In this document: positions 8,548 through 16,273 of the stretch, piece after piece | Position numbering within the stretch: the first letter of the stretch is position 1 | Layout of the letters: every line of letters starts with the position of its first letter | From: Vibrio fortis | GTDB lineage: Bacteria > Pseudomonadota > Gammaproteobacteria > Enterobacterales > Vibrionaceae | Reading direction: 5' to 3' | Length of the DNA stretch: 64,000 nt | NCBI RefSeq assembly: GCF_024347475.1 | Contig: NZ_AP025488.1 | Location: 806,001-870,000 of the forward strand | Position numbers and translations under genes: made by a program | Notes under the pieces: generated by a model | What the model was told of the DNA's origin: nothing | Databases searched by the model: none | What the model saw: only the letters and a program-made list of their open reading frames with translations

Positions 8548-9717
8548 ATGATTACATCTCCAATTACTTCTTTCTTTTCTCGCACACTACTTGCTGCGAG
8601 TATGATGAGCCTCGCTGCATGCGCAAATGATTCCATGGTGAAAACCGATGACCTTTCTAACAAAGATAAGGCCGTTGCGGTGATATCAAGTATTGAAACC
8701 GGCGATGCCAACGCAATTAATTATATCAGTCCTACCCAATACACGCAGCACAACTTAGCGGTTGGCGATGGTTTAGAGGGCTTTGGCGAAGTGATGAAGG
8801 CACTTCCTGTAGGTAGCGCCAGAGCCGATGTTAAACGCGCTTATCAAGACGGCGATTATGTTTTTCTACATACGGAATATAATTTCTTTGGCCCTAAAGT
8901 CGGTTTTGATGTGTTTCGTTTTGAAGACGGAAAGATTGTCGAGCATTGGGATAACCTAGCCGAGCTAGCGACCCAGCCAAATCCAAGTGGCCGAACTCAG
9001 TTAGATGGGCCAACAAAAGTAACCGAGCTTGATAAGACAGAAGACAATAAAGCCATTGTTGCAGACTTTGTTAATACCATTTTAATGCAAGGCGACATGT
9101 CTAAAATCAACCAATTTATCGACGCCGAAGATGACGCTTATCTTCAACACAACACCATGGTCGCAGATGGCCTAAGCGGATTAGGCAAAGCGCTTGGCGA
9201 GTTAGCAAAAGTTGGTATGCCAATGGTTTACAAAGAGAATCACAAAATCTTGGGTGAGGGTAACTTTGTCCTCGCGATTAGCGAAGGCGTGTTTATGAAT
9301 AAAGACGTCGCGTTCTATGACTTGTTCCGTCTTGATAACGGCAAGATCGTTGAGCATTGGGATGTGATCGAGAATATTCCGCCTCGCGAAGAGTGGAAAA
9401 ACGACAATGGTAAGTTTGGTTTCGAGCACGACTACGTCGTGGAAGTGGCTTCTTTCAAACTTAAAGACGGTGTCGATCCACAAGAATTCGCAAAACTGGA
9501 TAAAGCCGTTGCCGATAGTTACGTGTCAAAACAACCAGGATTTATTCAGCGTGAATCTGGATTAGTGGATGGCGATACATGGCGCGTGATTGTGCATTGG
9601 GAATCGCTGGATGATGCGGATGCATCGATGGAAAGCTTTATGAGTGCTTCTGCTGCGCAAGGTTTCCTAGCTGGCGCAGATACATCAACCATGAAGATGC
9701 AGCGTTACGAAAACTAG
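8548..9717 (+). CDS. Lipoprotein with two SnoaL/NTF2-like domains and a C-terminal ABM domain
   Basis: The 389-residue product has a lipoprotein signal with lipobox SLAAC at about residues 21-26. Two similar cone-fold repeats follow, about residues 40-150 and 165-275. Both contain the SnoaL-like signature, as FRFEDGKIVEHWDNLAEL in repeat 1 and FRLDNGKIVEHWDVIENI in repeat 2, and both have a YTQHN/YLQHN-type motif near their N-terminus. The last 90 residues (FKLKDGVDPQEFAKLDKAV, then VIVHWESLDDADASMESF) look like an antibiotic-biosynthesis monooxygenase (ABM) domain. SnoaL-like proteins are often predicted ester hydrolases or isomerases and ABM domains are cofactor-free oxygenases. No catalytic role can be assigned here. 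The protein is probably periplasmic and membrane-anchored. The fusion itself is unusual. Confidence 0.75.
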   Translation: MITSPITSFFSRTLLAASMMSLAACANDSMVKTDDLSNKDKAVAVISSIETGDANAINYISPTQYTQHNLAVGDGLEGFGEVMKALPVGSARADVKRAYQDGDYVFLHTEYNFFGPKVGFDVFRFEDGKIVEHWDNLAELATQPNPSGRTQLDGPTKVTELDKTEDNKAIVADFVNTILMQGDMSKINQFIDAEDDAYLQHNTMVADGLSGLGKALGELAKVGMPMVYKENHKILGEGNFVLAISEGVFMNKDVAFYDLFRLDNGKIVEHWDVIENIPPREEWKNDNGKFGFEHDYVVEVASFKLKDGVDPQEFAKLDKAVADSYVSKQPGFIQRESGLVDGDTWRVIVHWESLDDADASMESFMSASAAQGFLAGADTSTMKMQRYEN

Positions 9718-9729
9718 CTGTAATAAACT

Positions 9730-9784
9730 AAAAAAGACCTTATATCCGTAACTGTCTGTAGTTATAGGATATAAGGTCTTTTTT
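9730..9784. terminator. Bidirectional Rho-independent terminator
   Basis: A long perfect stem of about 17 bp (AAAAGACCTTATATCC with GGATATAAGGTCTTTT) has A on its left and T on its right. It can therefore stop the forward lipoprotein gene and the convergent MAPEG gene. Confidence 0.85.
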
Positions 9785-9870
9785 GTGTCCAGCATGCCTA
9801 ACACGCGAACGTAGGCTATTTTCGAGCTTATAGAGATCGTGATTTTTGAAATTAGTTTGGTGATCTTTGA

Positions 9871-10260
9871 TTAACTCACCAAGCATTGTCCCATAATCAA
9901 AAACGAACAGCCTATCGCAAACGACCAAGAGATCGATCGCATAACCCCAATATTGACCAAATACAAAATGTGGTAAGCCACTCGAAAACCGATATGGAGA
10001 ATTGCAAACAACTGCACGCTCTCGTTGACAGTGTCAGTTGCTATGGCGAGAAGTATCGCAGCTGAAAATACGATGAGAGACTCAAACGCATTTTGGTGCG
10101 CGGCAAGTGCACGAGCTCCAAATCCCTTCAATTTCGCCTGCTGGTCGCGCGGATGATTATTGTCGTAACCACCGAGTCGGCTCATAGCGACAGCAACCGG
10201 GACTTTCGCTAGGTAGGGAAGCAGAGCTGCGGCGATTAAACAGTAAATTAGCGTATTCAA
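9871..10260 (-). CDS. MAPEG-family membrane protein (TTG start)
   Basis: This 129-residue inner-membrane protein has four hydrophobic segments. The pattern ARALAAHQNAFESLIVFSAA is typical of bacterial MAPEG proteins (glutathione-S-transferase-like or unknown activity). The conserved R-A-x-x-A-H-x-N-x-x-E core is present, followed by FRVAYHILYLVNIGVMRSISW. The start is a TTG at 10260 preceded by AGGATATCCA; the next ATG falls after the first membrane helix. It ends convergently against the lipoprotein gene at a shared terminator. Enzymatic function is not predictable. Confidence 0.78.
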   Translation of the reverse strand: MNTLIYCLIAAALLPYLAKVPVAVAMSRLGGYDNNHPRDQQAKLKGFGARALAAHQNAFESLIVFSAAILLAIATDTVNESVQLFAILHIGFRVAYHILYLVNIGVMRSISWSFAIGCSFLIMGQCLVS

Positions 10261-10353
10261 TGGATATCCTAAGATCTATTCGTTGGTCAATTTCCCTGAT
10301 GATATCAGCCAGTGTTATATAATGTTAATTGGTATTGTTTAAAGGAGTAGATT

Positions 10354-10797
10354 ATGAGACCAGTTAAGATTATTTCTTTAGTTAGCGTTCTAATGTGTGT
10401 TTCTCCAGTCGCCTTCTCGGAAAAACCAGAATGGGCGGGAAAAGGGAAACCAAACTTAGAAGAGATAAAGTCGTCCTCCGACATTGAAAAGGCTGAAAAG
10501 CAGATTGAGGACCGCGATGAAGAACTCGAAGAGTTAATCGAAGAGAAAAAGAAAAAAGCTAAGAAAGTTAAAAATAAAAAAGATAAGAAAAAGCTAGAGA
10601 ATGAGATAGAAGATTTAGAGGTTGAACAAGAGGAAGTTGAGGATCTAAAAGAGAAACTAAAAGATAAGAAATCTGGGCTCGAAAAACAAAAAGAGAAGAA
10701 AGCAGAGCAAGTTCGCAAAGAGGAAGGCAAAGGCTCAGAGCAAGGCCAAGCCAAAAGAGAAGAGAACAGCCAAAAATGGTGGAAGTTCTGGGAATAG
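10354..10797 (+). CDS. Secreted Lys/Glu-rich coiled-coil protein
   Basis: The 147-residue protein has a cleavable signal peptide (residues 1-22, cleavage near VAFSEKPEW). About 90 residues of almost uninterrupted Lys/Glu/Asp heptads follow (residues 35-125), predicted as one long coiled coil. The end is aromatic, KWWKFWE. The mature N-terminus EKPEWAGKGKP is Gly/Lys-rich. I do not recognise a named family. The ATG has a near-perfect AAAGGAG eight bases upstream, and TATAAT at 10318-10323 is a likely -10 box, so it appears well expressed. It stands alone between the MAPEG gene and the thiamine riboswitch. It may be a periplasmic structural or scaffold protein, but no function is inferable. Confidence 0.7.
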   Translation: MRPVKIISLVSVLMCVSPVAFSEKPEWAGKGKPNLEEIKSSSDIEKAEKQIEDRDEELEELIEEKKKKAKKVKNKKDKKKLENEIEDLEVEQEEVEDLKEKLKDKKSGLEKQKEKKAEQVRKEEGKGSEQGQAKREENSQKWWKFWE

Positions 10798-10952
10798 ACA
10801 CACACATAGACTTAATGAGTAAAACTAACGCTCCAAGATACTATCGCCAAAGCTGATGGTTTTATGCCCGAAAACGCTTTCGTTCACGCTTTGGTAAATA
10901 ATAATCTGCAAAATTATTACCTCCCTCGTGATAGTGCTGTTAGTATGGCTGC

Positions 10953-11049
10953 AATAGTCGGGGGGCAACTACATCGTTTTGTATTTGCTGAGATCGAATT
11001 TCGAGACCCGTTGAACCTGATTCAGTTAGTACTGGCGTAGGGAACTATT
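10953..11049 (+). promoter_or_regulatory. TPP (thi-box) riboswitch
   Basis: The conserved thi-box elements occur in order: TCGGGGGGC near 10959, CTGAGA at 10988-10993, GAGACCCGTTGAACCTGAT ending at 11021, and GGCGTAGGGAA near 11034-11044. The closing P1 helix is AATAGT (10953-10958) with ACTATT (11044-11049). It binds thiamine pyrophosphate and is expected to repress the downstream salvage operon. Structure around it supports translational control of thiD (see 11131-11165). Confidence 0.93.
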
Positions 11050-11130
11050 GACACTAAAACCTATGCGGTACTTCGATTCGTTATGTCTATTTTTACGATC
11101 TCTGGTGCCTAATCTTCTTAGTTTTAGTGC

Positions 11131-11165
11131 GGTTCTCCTGCGTCTTTTCGATGGTAGGAGCGACC
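11131..11165 (+). promoter_or_regulatory. Ribosome-site sequestering hairpin of the TPP riboswitch
   Basis: GGTTCTCCT (11131-11139) can pair with AGGAGCGACC (11156-11165) with one bulged base. This buries the thiD ribosome site AGGAG and the bases up to the ATG. Just upstream, CACTAAAAC (11052-11060) is fully complementary to GTTTTAGTG (11121-11129) and may set the alternative fold. No run of T is present, so control is probably at translation. Confidence 0.6.
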
Positions 11166-12026
11166 ATGACCCAGCATTCCAGCACAAAAATCGACACTCA
11201 ATCTATTCCTTCAGACACACCTATTGTATTAACCATTGCGGGTTCAGACAGTGGCGGCGGCGCAGGTATTCAAGCTGATATCAAAGCGATGTCTGCAACA
11301 GGCAGCTTTGCTTGTTCAGTGATCACTGCGATCACGTCTCAGAACACTCAGGGCGTTTCTGCTATTTTCCCCATTCCTCTCGATCATGTCTCTAGCCAGC
11401 TTGATGCTGTTTTCAATGATCTTAACGTTGCTGCAGTGAAAGTTGGGATGTTGGCCGATTCAAGCATCATCAAGGTGGTCGCGGACAAGGTTAAGCAGTT
11501 CCAACCGAAACATCTGGTTATTGACCCAGTAATGGTAGCGACCAGTGGCGATCTACTGCTTGAGCAGTCAGCCATCAGCACTTTGAAAGAAGAGCTGATT
11601 CCACTCGCTGACATCATCACCCCAAATTTGCCGGAAGGTGCGGCACTGACAGGAAAACCTGTTCCTGAAAGCGAAGCTGATATGCAAGACATGGTTGAAG
11701 AGCTTCGAGCATTAGGCGCGAAAGCGGTGTTGTTGAAAGGTGGGCATTTAGAGCAAGATGAAAACAGCAATGACCTACTGATTCTGCCTACAAGAACAAC
11801 CCTCATCAGTGCAAAACGATTCCCAACCAAGAACACACACGGTACTGGCTGTACGCTCTCTTCGGCTATCGCGTCTTACCTTGCTCAAGGTAATGACCTT
11901 ACTCAAGCCGTTGAGTTAGGTAAGCGCTATATCTCTGAGGCGATCGCGCATGCCGATCAATTGGACGTAGGTCAAGGTCACGGTCCAGTGAATCATTTTT
12001 ACGCAGGCCATGCGGATGTGCGATAA
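11166..12026 (+). CDS. thiD: ThiD, hydroxymethylpyrimidine/phosphomethylpyrimidine kinase
   Basis: ThiD phosphorylates HMP to HMP-P and HMP-PP for coupling to the thiazole unit. The 286-residue protein has the ribokinase-fold signatures: IAGSDSGGGAGIQADIKAM near residues 22-40 (substrate site), DPVMVATSGD, and the C-terminal anion-hole motif THGTGCTLSSAIASYLAQG. I chose the ATG at 11166, which follows AGGAG and is controlled by the riboswitch. A longer frame from 11127 would start inside the regulatory hairpin. It is the first gene of the salvage operon, and its end overlaps thiZ by 17 bases. Confidence 0.93.
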   Translation: MTQHSSTKIDTQSIPSDTPIVLTIAGSDSGGGAGIQADIKAMSATGSFACSVITAITSQNTQGVSAIFPIPLDHVSSQLDAVFNDLNVAAVKVGMLADSSIIKVVADKVKQFQPKHLVIDPVMVATSGDLLLEQSAISTLKEELIPLADIITPNLPEGAALTGKPVPESEADMQDMVEELRALGAKAVLLKGGHLEQDENSNDLLILPTRTTLISAKRFPTKNTHGTGCTLSSAIASYLAQGNDLTQAVELGKRYISEAIAHADQLDVGQGHGPVNHFYAGHADVR

Positions 12027-12798
12027 GCCTCTTGGCGTTGAGTTGACCAACGCCAGCATTCGCTACCTCGATAACGAACGATCGACACTGCAAGGTCTTA
12101 ACTTGTCGGTTGCGGCAGCGCAATGGACGGTATTGCTTGGACGAAGCGGTTGCGGAAAGACCACAATTCTTCGTTATCTAGCTGGTTTACTGAGTCACAA
12201 TATCGAGTGGCAGGGTGGGTTACACACCAGTGACGGTGAGCCATTGGAAGGTCGAATCGCGTATATGGCACAACAAGACCTTTTGTTGCCTTGGTTGTCG
12301 GTGATTGACAATGTTTGCCTCAGTCAACGCTTCTCAGGAAAAGGTTGGCGAGGTATGGAGAGCATTTCACAAAGCAGTGAACAGATTCAGCAGCGCGCAA
12401 TGTCGTTGCTTGAATCCGTTGGGCTTGCTGAATACGCTCACGCTATGCCGCAACAATTGTCCGGTGGTATGCGTCAGCGAGTGGCATTGGCGCGTACGCT
12501 GATGCAAGACAAACCAATCGTGTTGATGGATGAACCGTTTTCAGCGTTAGATGCGGTCACAAGGCATAAACTGCAAACGTTAGCAGCCCATCTGCTTCAA
12601 GATAAGACCGTTGTCTTGATTACTCATGATCCACAAGAGGCGGTTCGACTCGCTCATCATCTTTATGTGCTGCAGGGAACACCTGCTTCAGCTCAAGCGT
12701 TGAAAGTGCCGACAACACTGCCACCTAGAACCATCGACGGCCAATGTGCCAGCATTCAGCAACAGATCTTGGAGCAGCTGGAGCAAGACTATGCATAG
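12010..12798 (+). CDS. thiZ: ThiZ, ATPase of the pyrimidine-precursor ABC importer
   Basis: This 262-residue ABC ATPase has Walker A LGRSGCGKTT, signature LSGGMRQRVALARTL, Walker B IVLMDEPFSALD and the H-loop VLITHDPQEA. It powers import of HMP or a thiamine-derived pyrimidine with ThiX and ThiY. The start ATG lies inside the end of thiD; a second in-frame ATG at 12016 is equally possible. The stop overlaps thiX. Assignment to thiamine rests on family resemblance and on the operon with thiD, tenA and thiM under a TPP riboswitch. Confidence 0.88.
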   Translation: MRMCDKPLGVELTNASIRYLDNERSTLQGLNLSVAAAQWTVLLGRSGCGKTTILRYLAGLLSHNIEWQGGLHTSDGEPLEGRIAYMAQQDLLLPWLSVIDNVCLSQRFSGKGWRGMESISQSSEQIQQRAMSLLESVGLAEYAHAMPQQLSGGMRQRVALARTLMQDKPIVLMDEPFSALDAVTRHKLQTLAAHLLQDKTVVLITHDPQEAVRLAHHLYVLQGTPASAQALKVPTTLPPRTIDGQCASIQQQILEQLEQDYA

Positions 12799-13594
12799 TT
12801 CCGAAGCGCTAACCAAGCCTCAATCAGTATTGAACCATGAGGATCGCTCTATGAGCCCGTTACTGCGTGTCGTGATAAGCACCGCAATTATTCTGGGTCT
12901 GTGGCAGTTGGTGGTTGTGGTATTTGAAATGCCTAGCTTTATTCTGCCAGCGCCTGTGGAAGTGTTTAACAAGCTAATTGAACGCTATGACGTATTGCTC
13001 AAGCACACGTGGGTAACAGCGCAAGAGATCCTTTTTGGGCTGCTACTTGGCTTATCGATGGGATTGTTCTTCGCACTTCAAATGTTGTTATTCGAACCGC
13101 TTAAACGTTGGTTGCTGCCGATATTGATTGCCAGCCAAGCCGTGCCTGTGTTTGCTATCGCTCCGGTCTTGATGCTGTGGCTTGGCTACGGCATTGCCTC
13201 CAAGGTGGTGATGGCGGCGATCATCATCTTTTTTCCTGTAACGACTTGTTGCTACGACGGTTTGCGTAATACGCCTCGGGGTTACCTCGACTTAGCTCAA
13301 ACGATGGGGGCGACTAAGTGGCAACGGCTTCGCCATATTCAACTGCCGGCTGCATTGCCGACCTTGGCATCGGGTGTGCGTGTGGCGGTGGTGATTGCAC
13401 CTATCGGCGCGGTAGTCGGCGAGTGGGTCGGTTCGAGTGAAGGGCTTGGGTATCTAATGCTGCAAGCTAATGCACGAATGATCATTGATGAAATGTTCGC
13501 TGCGCTGTTTATCTTGGCTGTGCTCTCTATCTCTCTTTACTTCATCACTGACAAGTTACTGAAAAAGGCGATCCCTTGGGAGAACCAGCACTAA
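12791..13594 (+). CDS. thiX: ThiX, permease of the pyrimidine-precursor ABC importer
   Basis: This is a BPD-type permease of the nitrate/taurine/HMP family with about six transmembrane helices. The EAA-loop region DLAQTMGATKWQRLRHIQLPAALP is the contact site for the ATPase. The ATG at 12791 overlaps the thiZ stop (ATGCATAG) and follows GGAGCAAG. A longer frame from 12746 would lie wholly inside thiZ. The product is 267 residues. Confidence 0.87.
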   Translation: MHSSEALTKPQSVLNHEDRSMSPLLRVVISTAIILGLWQLVVVVFEMPSFILPAPVEVFNKLIERYDVLLKHTWVTAQEILFGLLLGLSMGLFFALQMLLFEPLKRWLLPILIASQAVPVFAIAPVLMLWLGYGIASKVVMAAIIIFFPVTTCCYDGLRNTPRGYLDLAQTMGATKWQRLRHIQLPAALPTLASGVRVAVVIAPIGAVVGEWVGSSEGLGYLMLQANARMIIDEMFAALFILAVLSISLYFITDKLLKKAIPWENQH

Positions 13595-13632
13595 ATATCA
13601 ATCGAGCTAAAAGGCTAAACCAGTTTAAAAAC

Positions 13633-13672
13633 GGCGAGGGTAGATAGGTGTAACGCTGACACTCTGCTCGCC
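13633..13672 (+). other. Intercistronic hairpin between thiX and thiY
   Basis: GGCGAG (13633-13638) pairs with CTCGCC (13667-13672), and GTGT/ACAC pair inside. No T run follows, so it is unlikely to be a full terminator. It may protect or separate the mRNA segment for the binding protein, which is usually needed in excess over the permease. Confidence 0.5.
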
Positions 13673-13716
13673 AACACACTATAAAAATCGAGAAAGTTCA
13701 AAAGGAAAGGTTAACT

Positions 13717-14667
13717 GTGAAAAACACAAAATTGATGGGTGCGGCAGCACTGATTGCTTCATTGGTTTCTGGCCATGTTATGGCGGATGAGTCAAAAGTC
13801 ACACTGATGCTTGATTGGTTTGTAAACCCGAACCACGGCCCAATCGTGATTGCTCATGAGCGTGGTTACTTTGAAGAGCAAGGCTTAGAAGTTGAAATTC
13901 AAGAGCCAGCGGACCCAAGCACACCCGCTAAGCTTGTGGCCGCAGGGCGTGTTGATCTTGCTGTGACTTATCAGCCAAGCCTGACGATGGATGTGGCTGC
14001 GGGACTGCCGTTAGTGAGAGCATCTACGCTTATCGCGACACCATTGAACACGCTAATGGTTTTAGATAACGGCAAGAACGATTCGTTAGCTGATCTAAAA
14101 GGCAAGAAGATCGGTATCGCTATCGCGGGCAATGAAGAAGCGACGATCGGCACGATGTTAGCGCAAGAAAATGTTGCCTTTACTGACGTTCAAACCATCA
14201 ATGTGGGTTGGGCGCTTTCTTCATCTCTGGCTTCTGGCAAAGTCGACGCTATTTGGGGCGGTCTACGCAACTTTGAAACTAACCAGTTAGCTCTAGAAGG
14301 TTACAAGGCAAAGGCTTTCTTCCCTGAAGAGCATGGTGTGCCAGCTTATGATGAGCTTATCTTCGTTGCTAATGCGAAAAAGCACGATGACCAAGCAATC
14401 AGAGCATTCAACAAAGCGCTTGAACAAGCGACGACCTACATCGTGAACCACCCAACTGAATCTTGGAAAGAGTTTGTAGCTTACTCACCAGACACACTAA
14501 ACAACGAGCTTAACCAGCGTGCATGGAACGATACTCTCACTCGCTTCGCTCTTCGTCCATCCGCGGTTGACCTGAAACGCTACGATGATTACGCACAATT
14601 CATGTACGACAAAGGCATCATCAAATCACTGCCAAAAGCGGCTGACTACGTACCGACGTTCGAATAA
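13717..14667 (+). CDS. thiY: ThiY, pyrimidine-precursor binding protein (GTG start)
   Basis: The 316-residue NMT1/THI5-like periplasmic binding protein captures N-formyl-aminopyrimidine or HMP. It has a signal peptide (residues 1-23, ending HVMADES). The fold signature KVTLMLDWFVNPNHGPIVIA follows, then ERGYFEEQGLEVEI, and ADPSTPAKLVAAGRVDLAVT in the ligand cleft. The start is a GTG at 13717, six bases after AAAGGAAAGG. It is separated from thiX by a 122-base gap with a hairpin, and tenA follows after eight bases. Close THI5-type synthases are excluded by the export signal and transporter neighbours. Confidence 0.9.
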   Translation: MKNTKLMGAAALIASLVSGHVMADESKVTLMLDWFVNPNHGPIVIAHERGYFEEQGLEVEIQEPADPSTPAKLVAAGRVDLAVTYQPSLTMDVAAGLPLVRASTLIATPLNTLMVLDNGKNDSLADLKGKKIGIAIAGNEEATIGTMLAQENVAFTDVQTINVGWALSSSLASGKVDAIWGGLRNFETNQLALEGYKAKAFFPEEHGVPAYDELIFVANAKKHDDQAIRAFNKALEQATTYIVNHPTESWKEFVAYSPDTLNNELNQRAWNDTLTRFALRPSAVDLKRYDDYAQFMYDKGIIKSLPKAADYVPTFE

Positions 14668-14675
14668 GGAACATC

Positions 14676-15362
14676 ATGAAATATCAAGATTTAATTGAGG
14701 CATGTCAGCAAGATTGGCAGGACTATACCGAGCATGAGTTTGTGCAAACACTGGCACAAGGTAGTTTGCCTCAGCCTTGTTTTCTCCATTACCTGAAGCA
14801 AGATTTTCTGTTTCTAAAGCAGTATGCCCGTGCTTATGCGCTAGCTATTTACAAAGCGAACACATTGGCGGACATGCGTCGTGCTCTACCAAGTGTGCAT
14901 GCGCTTTTGGATTCTGAGATTGGACATCACGTGACTTACTGTGAAAAGTGGGGATTAACCGAATCTGACCTTGAGAATGAACCTGAAGATTTTGGCACCG
15001 TTGCGTATACGCGTTATGTACTCGATGCAGGTATGACTGGGGATCTGGTTGATCTCTACGCAGCGCTTGCACCGTGTTCTATTGGTTACGCGGTGATTGG
15101 TAAAGCTTTGTTGGAAGATTCAAAGACAGTGTTAGAGGGTAACCCTTACCGCAGCTGGATAGAATTGTACGGCGGTGAAGAGTTTCAAAGCGGTGTCGCA
15201 GTGGGAGCGGAGTATTTCGAGCAGTTGCTTGCTGAAATTGATATCAACAGCCAGCGTGGACAAAAGCTGATCCACATTTTTAAAACTGCAACACGCATGG
15301 AAGTGGCGTTTTGGCAGCAAGGGCTGGATGCCAACAACTCAACGTTTCCAACGTCTAACTAG
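14676..15362 (+). CDS. tenA: TenA, aminopyrimidine aminohydrolase
   Basis: TenA hydrolyses aminomethyl-aminopyrimidine to HMP, so base-degraded thiamine can be salvaged. The 228-residue all-helical protein has the catalytic cysteine motif ALAPCSIGYAVIGK near residue 136, the early YLKQDFLFLKQYARAYALA helix with substrate-binding residues, and the C-terminal glutamate in TRMEVAFWQQGLD. It directly follows thiY, which supplies the substrate. AAGGAACATC precedes the ATG. A complete TenA_C (Cys-type) enzyme by these residues. Confidence 0.92.
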   Translation: MKYQDLIEACQQDWQDYTEHEFVQTLAQGSLPQPCFLHYLKQDFLFLKQYARAYALAIYKANTLADMRRALPSVHALLDSEIGHHVTYCEKWGLTESDLENEPEDFGTVAYTRYVLDAGMTGDLVDLYAALAPCSIGYAVIGKALLEDSKTVLEGNPYRSWIELYGGEEFQSGVAVGAEYFEQLLAEIDINSQRGQKLIHIFKTATRMEVAFWQQGLDANNSTFPTSN

Positions 15363-15370
15363 AGGTTTTT

Positions 15371-16159
15371 ATGCTTATTGAACAGATCACACGCTCGCTA
15401 CAAACGTTGCGAGAACAGAAACCGTTGGTGGTTAACATCACGAATTACGTTGTCATGAATAACAGTGCCAATGCGCTATTAGCTTTAGGTGCTTCTCCGA
15501 TCATGGCGCACTCAAAGCAAGAGATGGCAGAGATGATGTCTTTTGCTGGCGCACTGGTGATCAATATCGGCACGTTAGACAGCACTTGGACGCCACGTAT
15601 GGAGTTTGCCGTAGAACAAGCGAATGCCAATGGAAAAACGGTTGTTCTGGATCCCGTAGGGTGTGGCGCAAGCCTGCTGCGAACTGAAACTTCGCGCCGT
15701 ATTGCACAATTAGCAGATAGCTTGATCATCCGTGCTAACGCCTCTGAGGTCATCGCATTGGCAGGTGAGCAAGCGCAAAGCAAAGGTGTTGATGCCTTAG
15801 ACAGCAGCGAAGCGGCTCTGGGGGCTGCCAAGTTCCTCGTGTCTGAATATAACGCTAGTGTGGTGATTTCTGGTGAGACTGATTATGTAGTGACTGCAGA
15901 ATCGGTAACCCAGCTCAATAATGGCCACGCCATGATGCCTTTTGTGACGGGCATGGGTTGTACCCTATCTGCGTTAACGGGGGCGTTTGCCGCGGTTGGT
16001 GATAAGAGCGGTTTGGCGGCAGCGGCGGTATTGGGTGTTGCTGGTGAAATTGCGGCTGTGCAGGCTCAAGGTCCAGGTAGTTTGCAGCTCAATATTCTTG
16101 ATGCTCTATATCAATTAGATGAAGAGACACTAGCAGCCCGCCTAAAGTTAACGGCTTAG
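15371..16159 (+). CDS. thiM: ThiM, hydroxyethylthiazole kinase
   Basis: ThiM phosphorylates the salvaged thiazole alcohol THZ. The 262-residue ribokinase-like protein shows NITNYVVMNNSANALLALGA at the substrate site, DPVGCGAS for the phosphate donor, and the catalytic-cysteine motif TGMGCTLSALTGAFAAV. AGAGG precedes the ATG, eight bases after tenA. It closes the riboswitch operon, with a strong terminator following. With ThiD and ThiE this gives a complete salvage route from pyrimidine and thiazole to thiamine phosphate. Confidence 0.93.
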   Translation: MLIEQITRSLQTLREQKPLVVNITNYVVMNNSANALLALGASPIMAHSKQEMAEMMSFAGALVINIGTLDSTWTPRMEFAVEQANANGKTVVLDPVGCGASLLRTETSRRIAQLADSLIIRANASEVIALAGEQAQSKGVDALDSSEAALGAAKFLVSEYNASVVISGETDYVVTAESVTQLNNGHAMMPFVTGMGCTLSALTGAFAAVGDKSGLAAAAVLGVAGEIAAVQAQGPGSLQLNILDALYQLDEETLAARLKLTA

Positions 16160-16193
16160 TTGGCCGATTGGAAGAACTCTGAAATCTAAAAAC

Positions 16194-16230
16194 AATAACC
16201 CCGAGTCTTATCAACTCGGGGTTATTTTAA
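16194..16230. terminator. Rho-independent terminator after thiM
   Basis: The perfect 13-bp stem AATAACCCCGAGT/ACTCGGGGTTATT closes a seven-base loop and is followed by a T-rich tail. It separates thiM from the convergent chemoreceptor and probably works in both directions. Confidence 0.85.
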
Positions 16231-16273
16231 TTGGTGCTAAATGACCTGTCGTGGTTAGGGCTCAAATTGAGCA

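Noticed and set aside
9202..9483. Reverse-strand frame inside the SnoaL-like lipoprotein gene
   Set aside because: A shadow of the repeated coding sequence, with no ribosome site.
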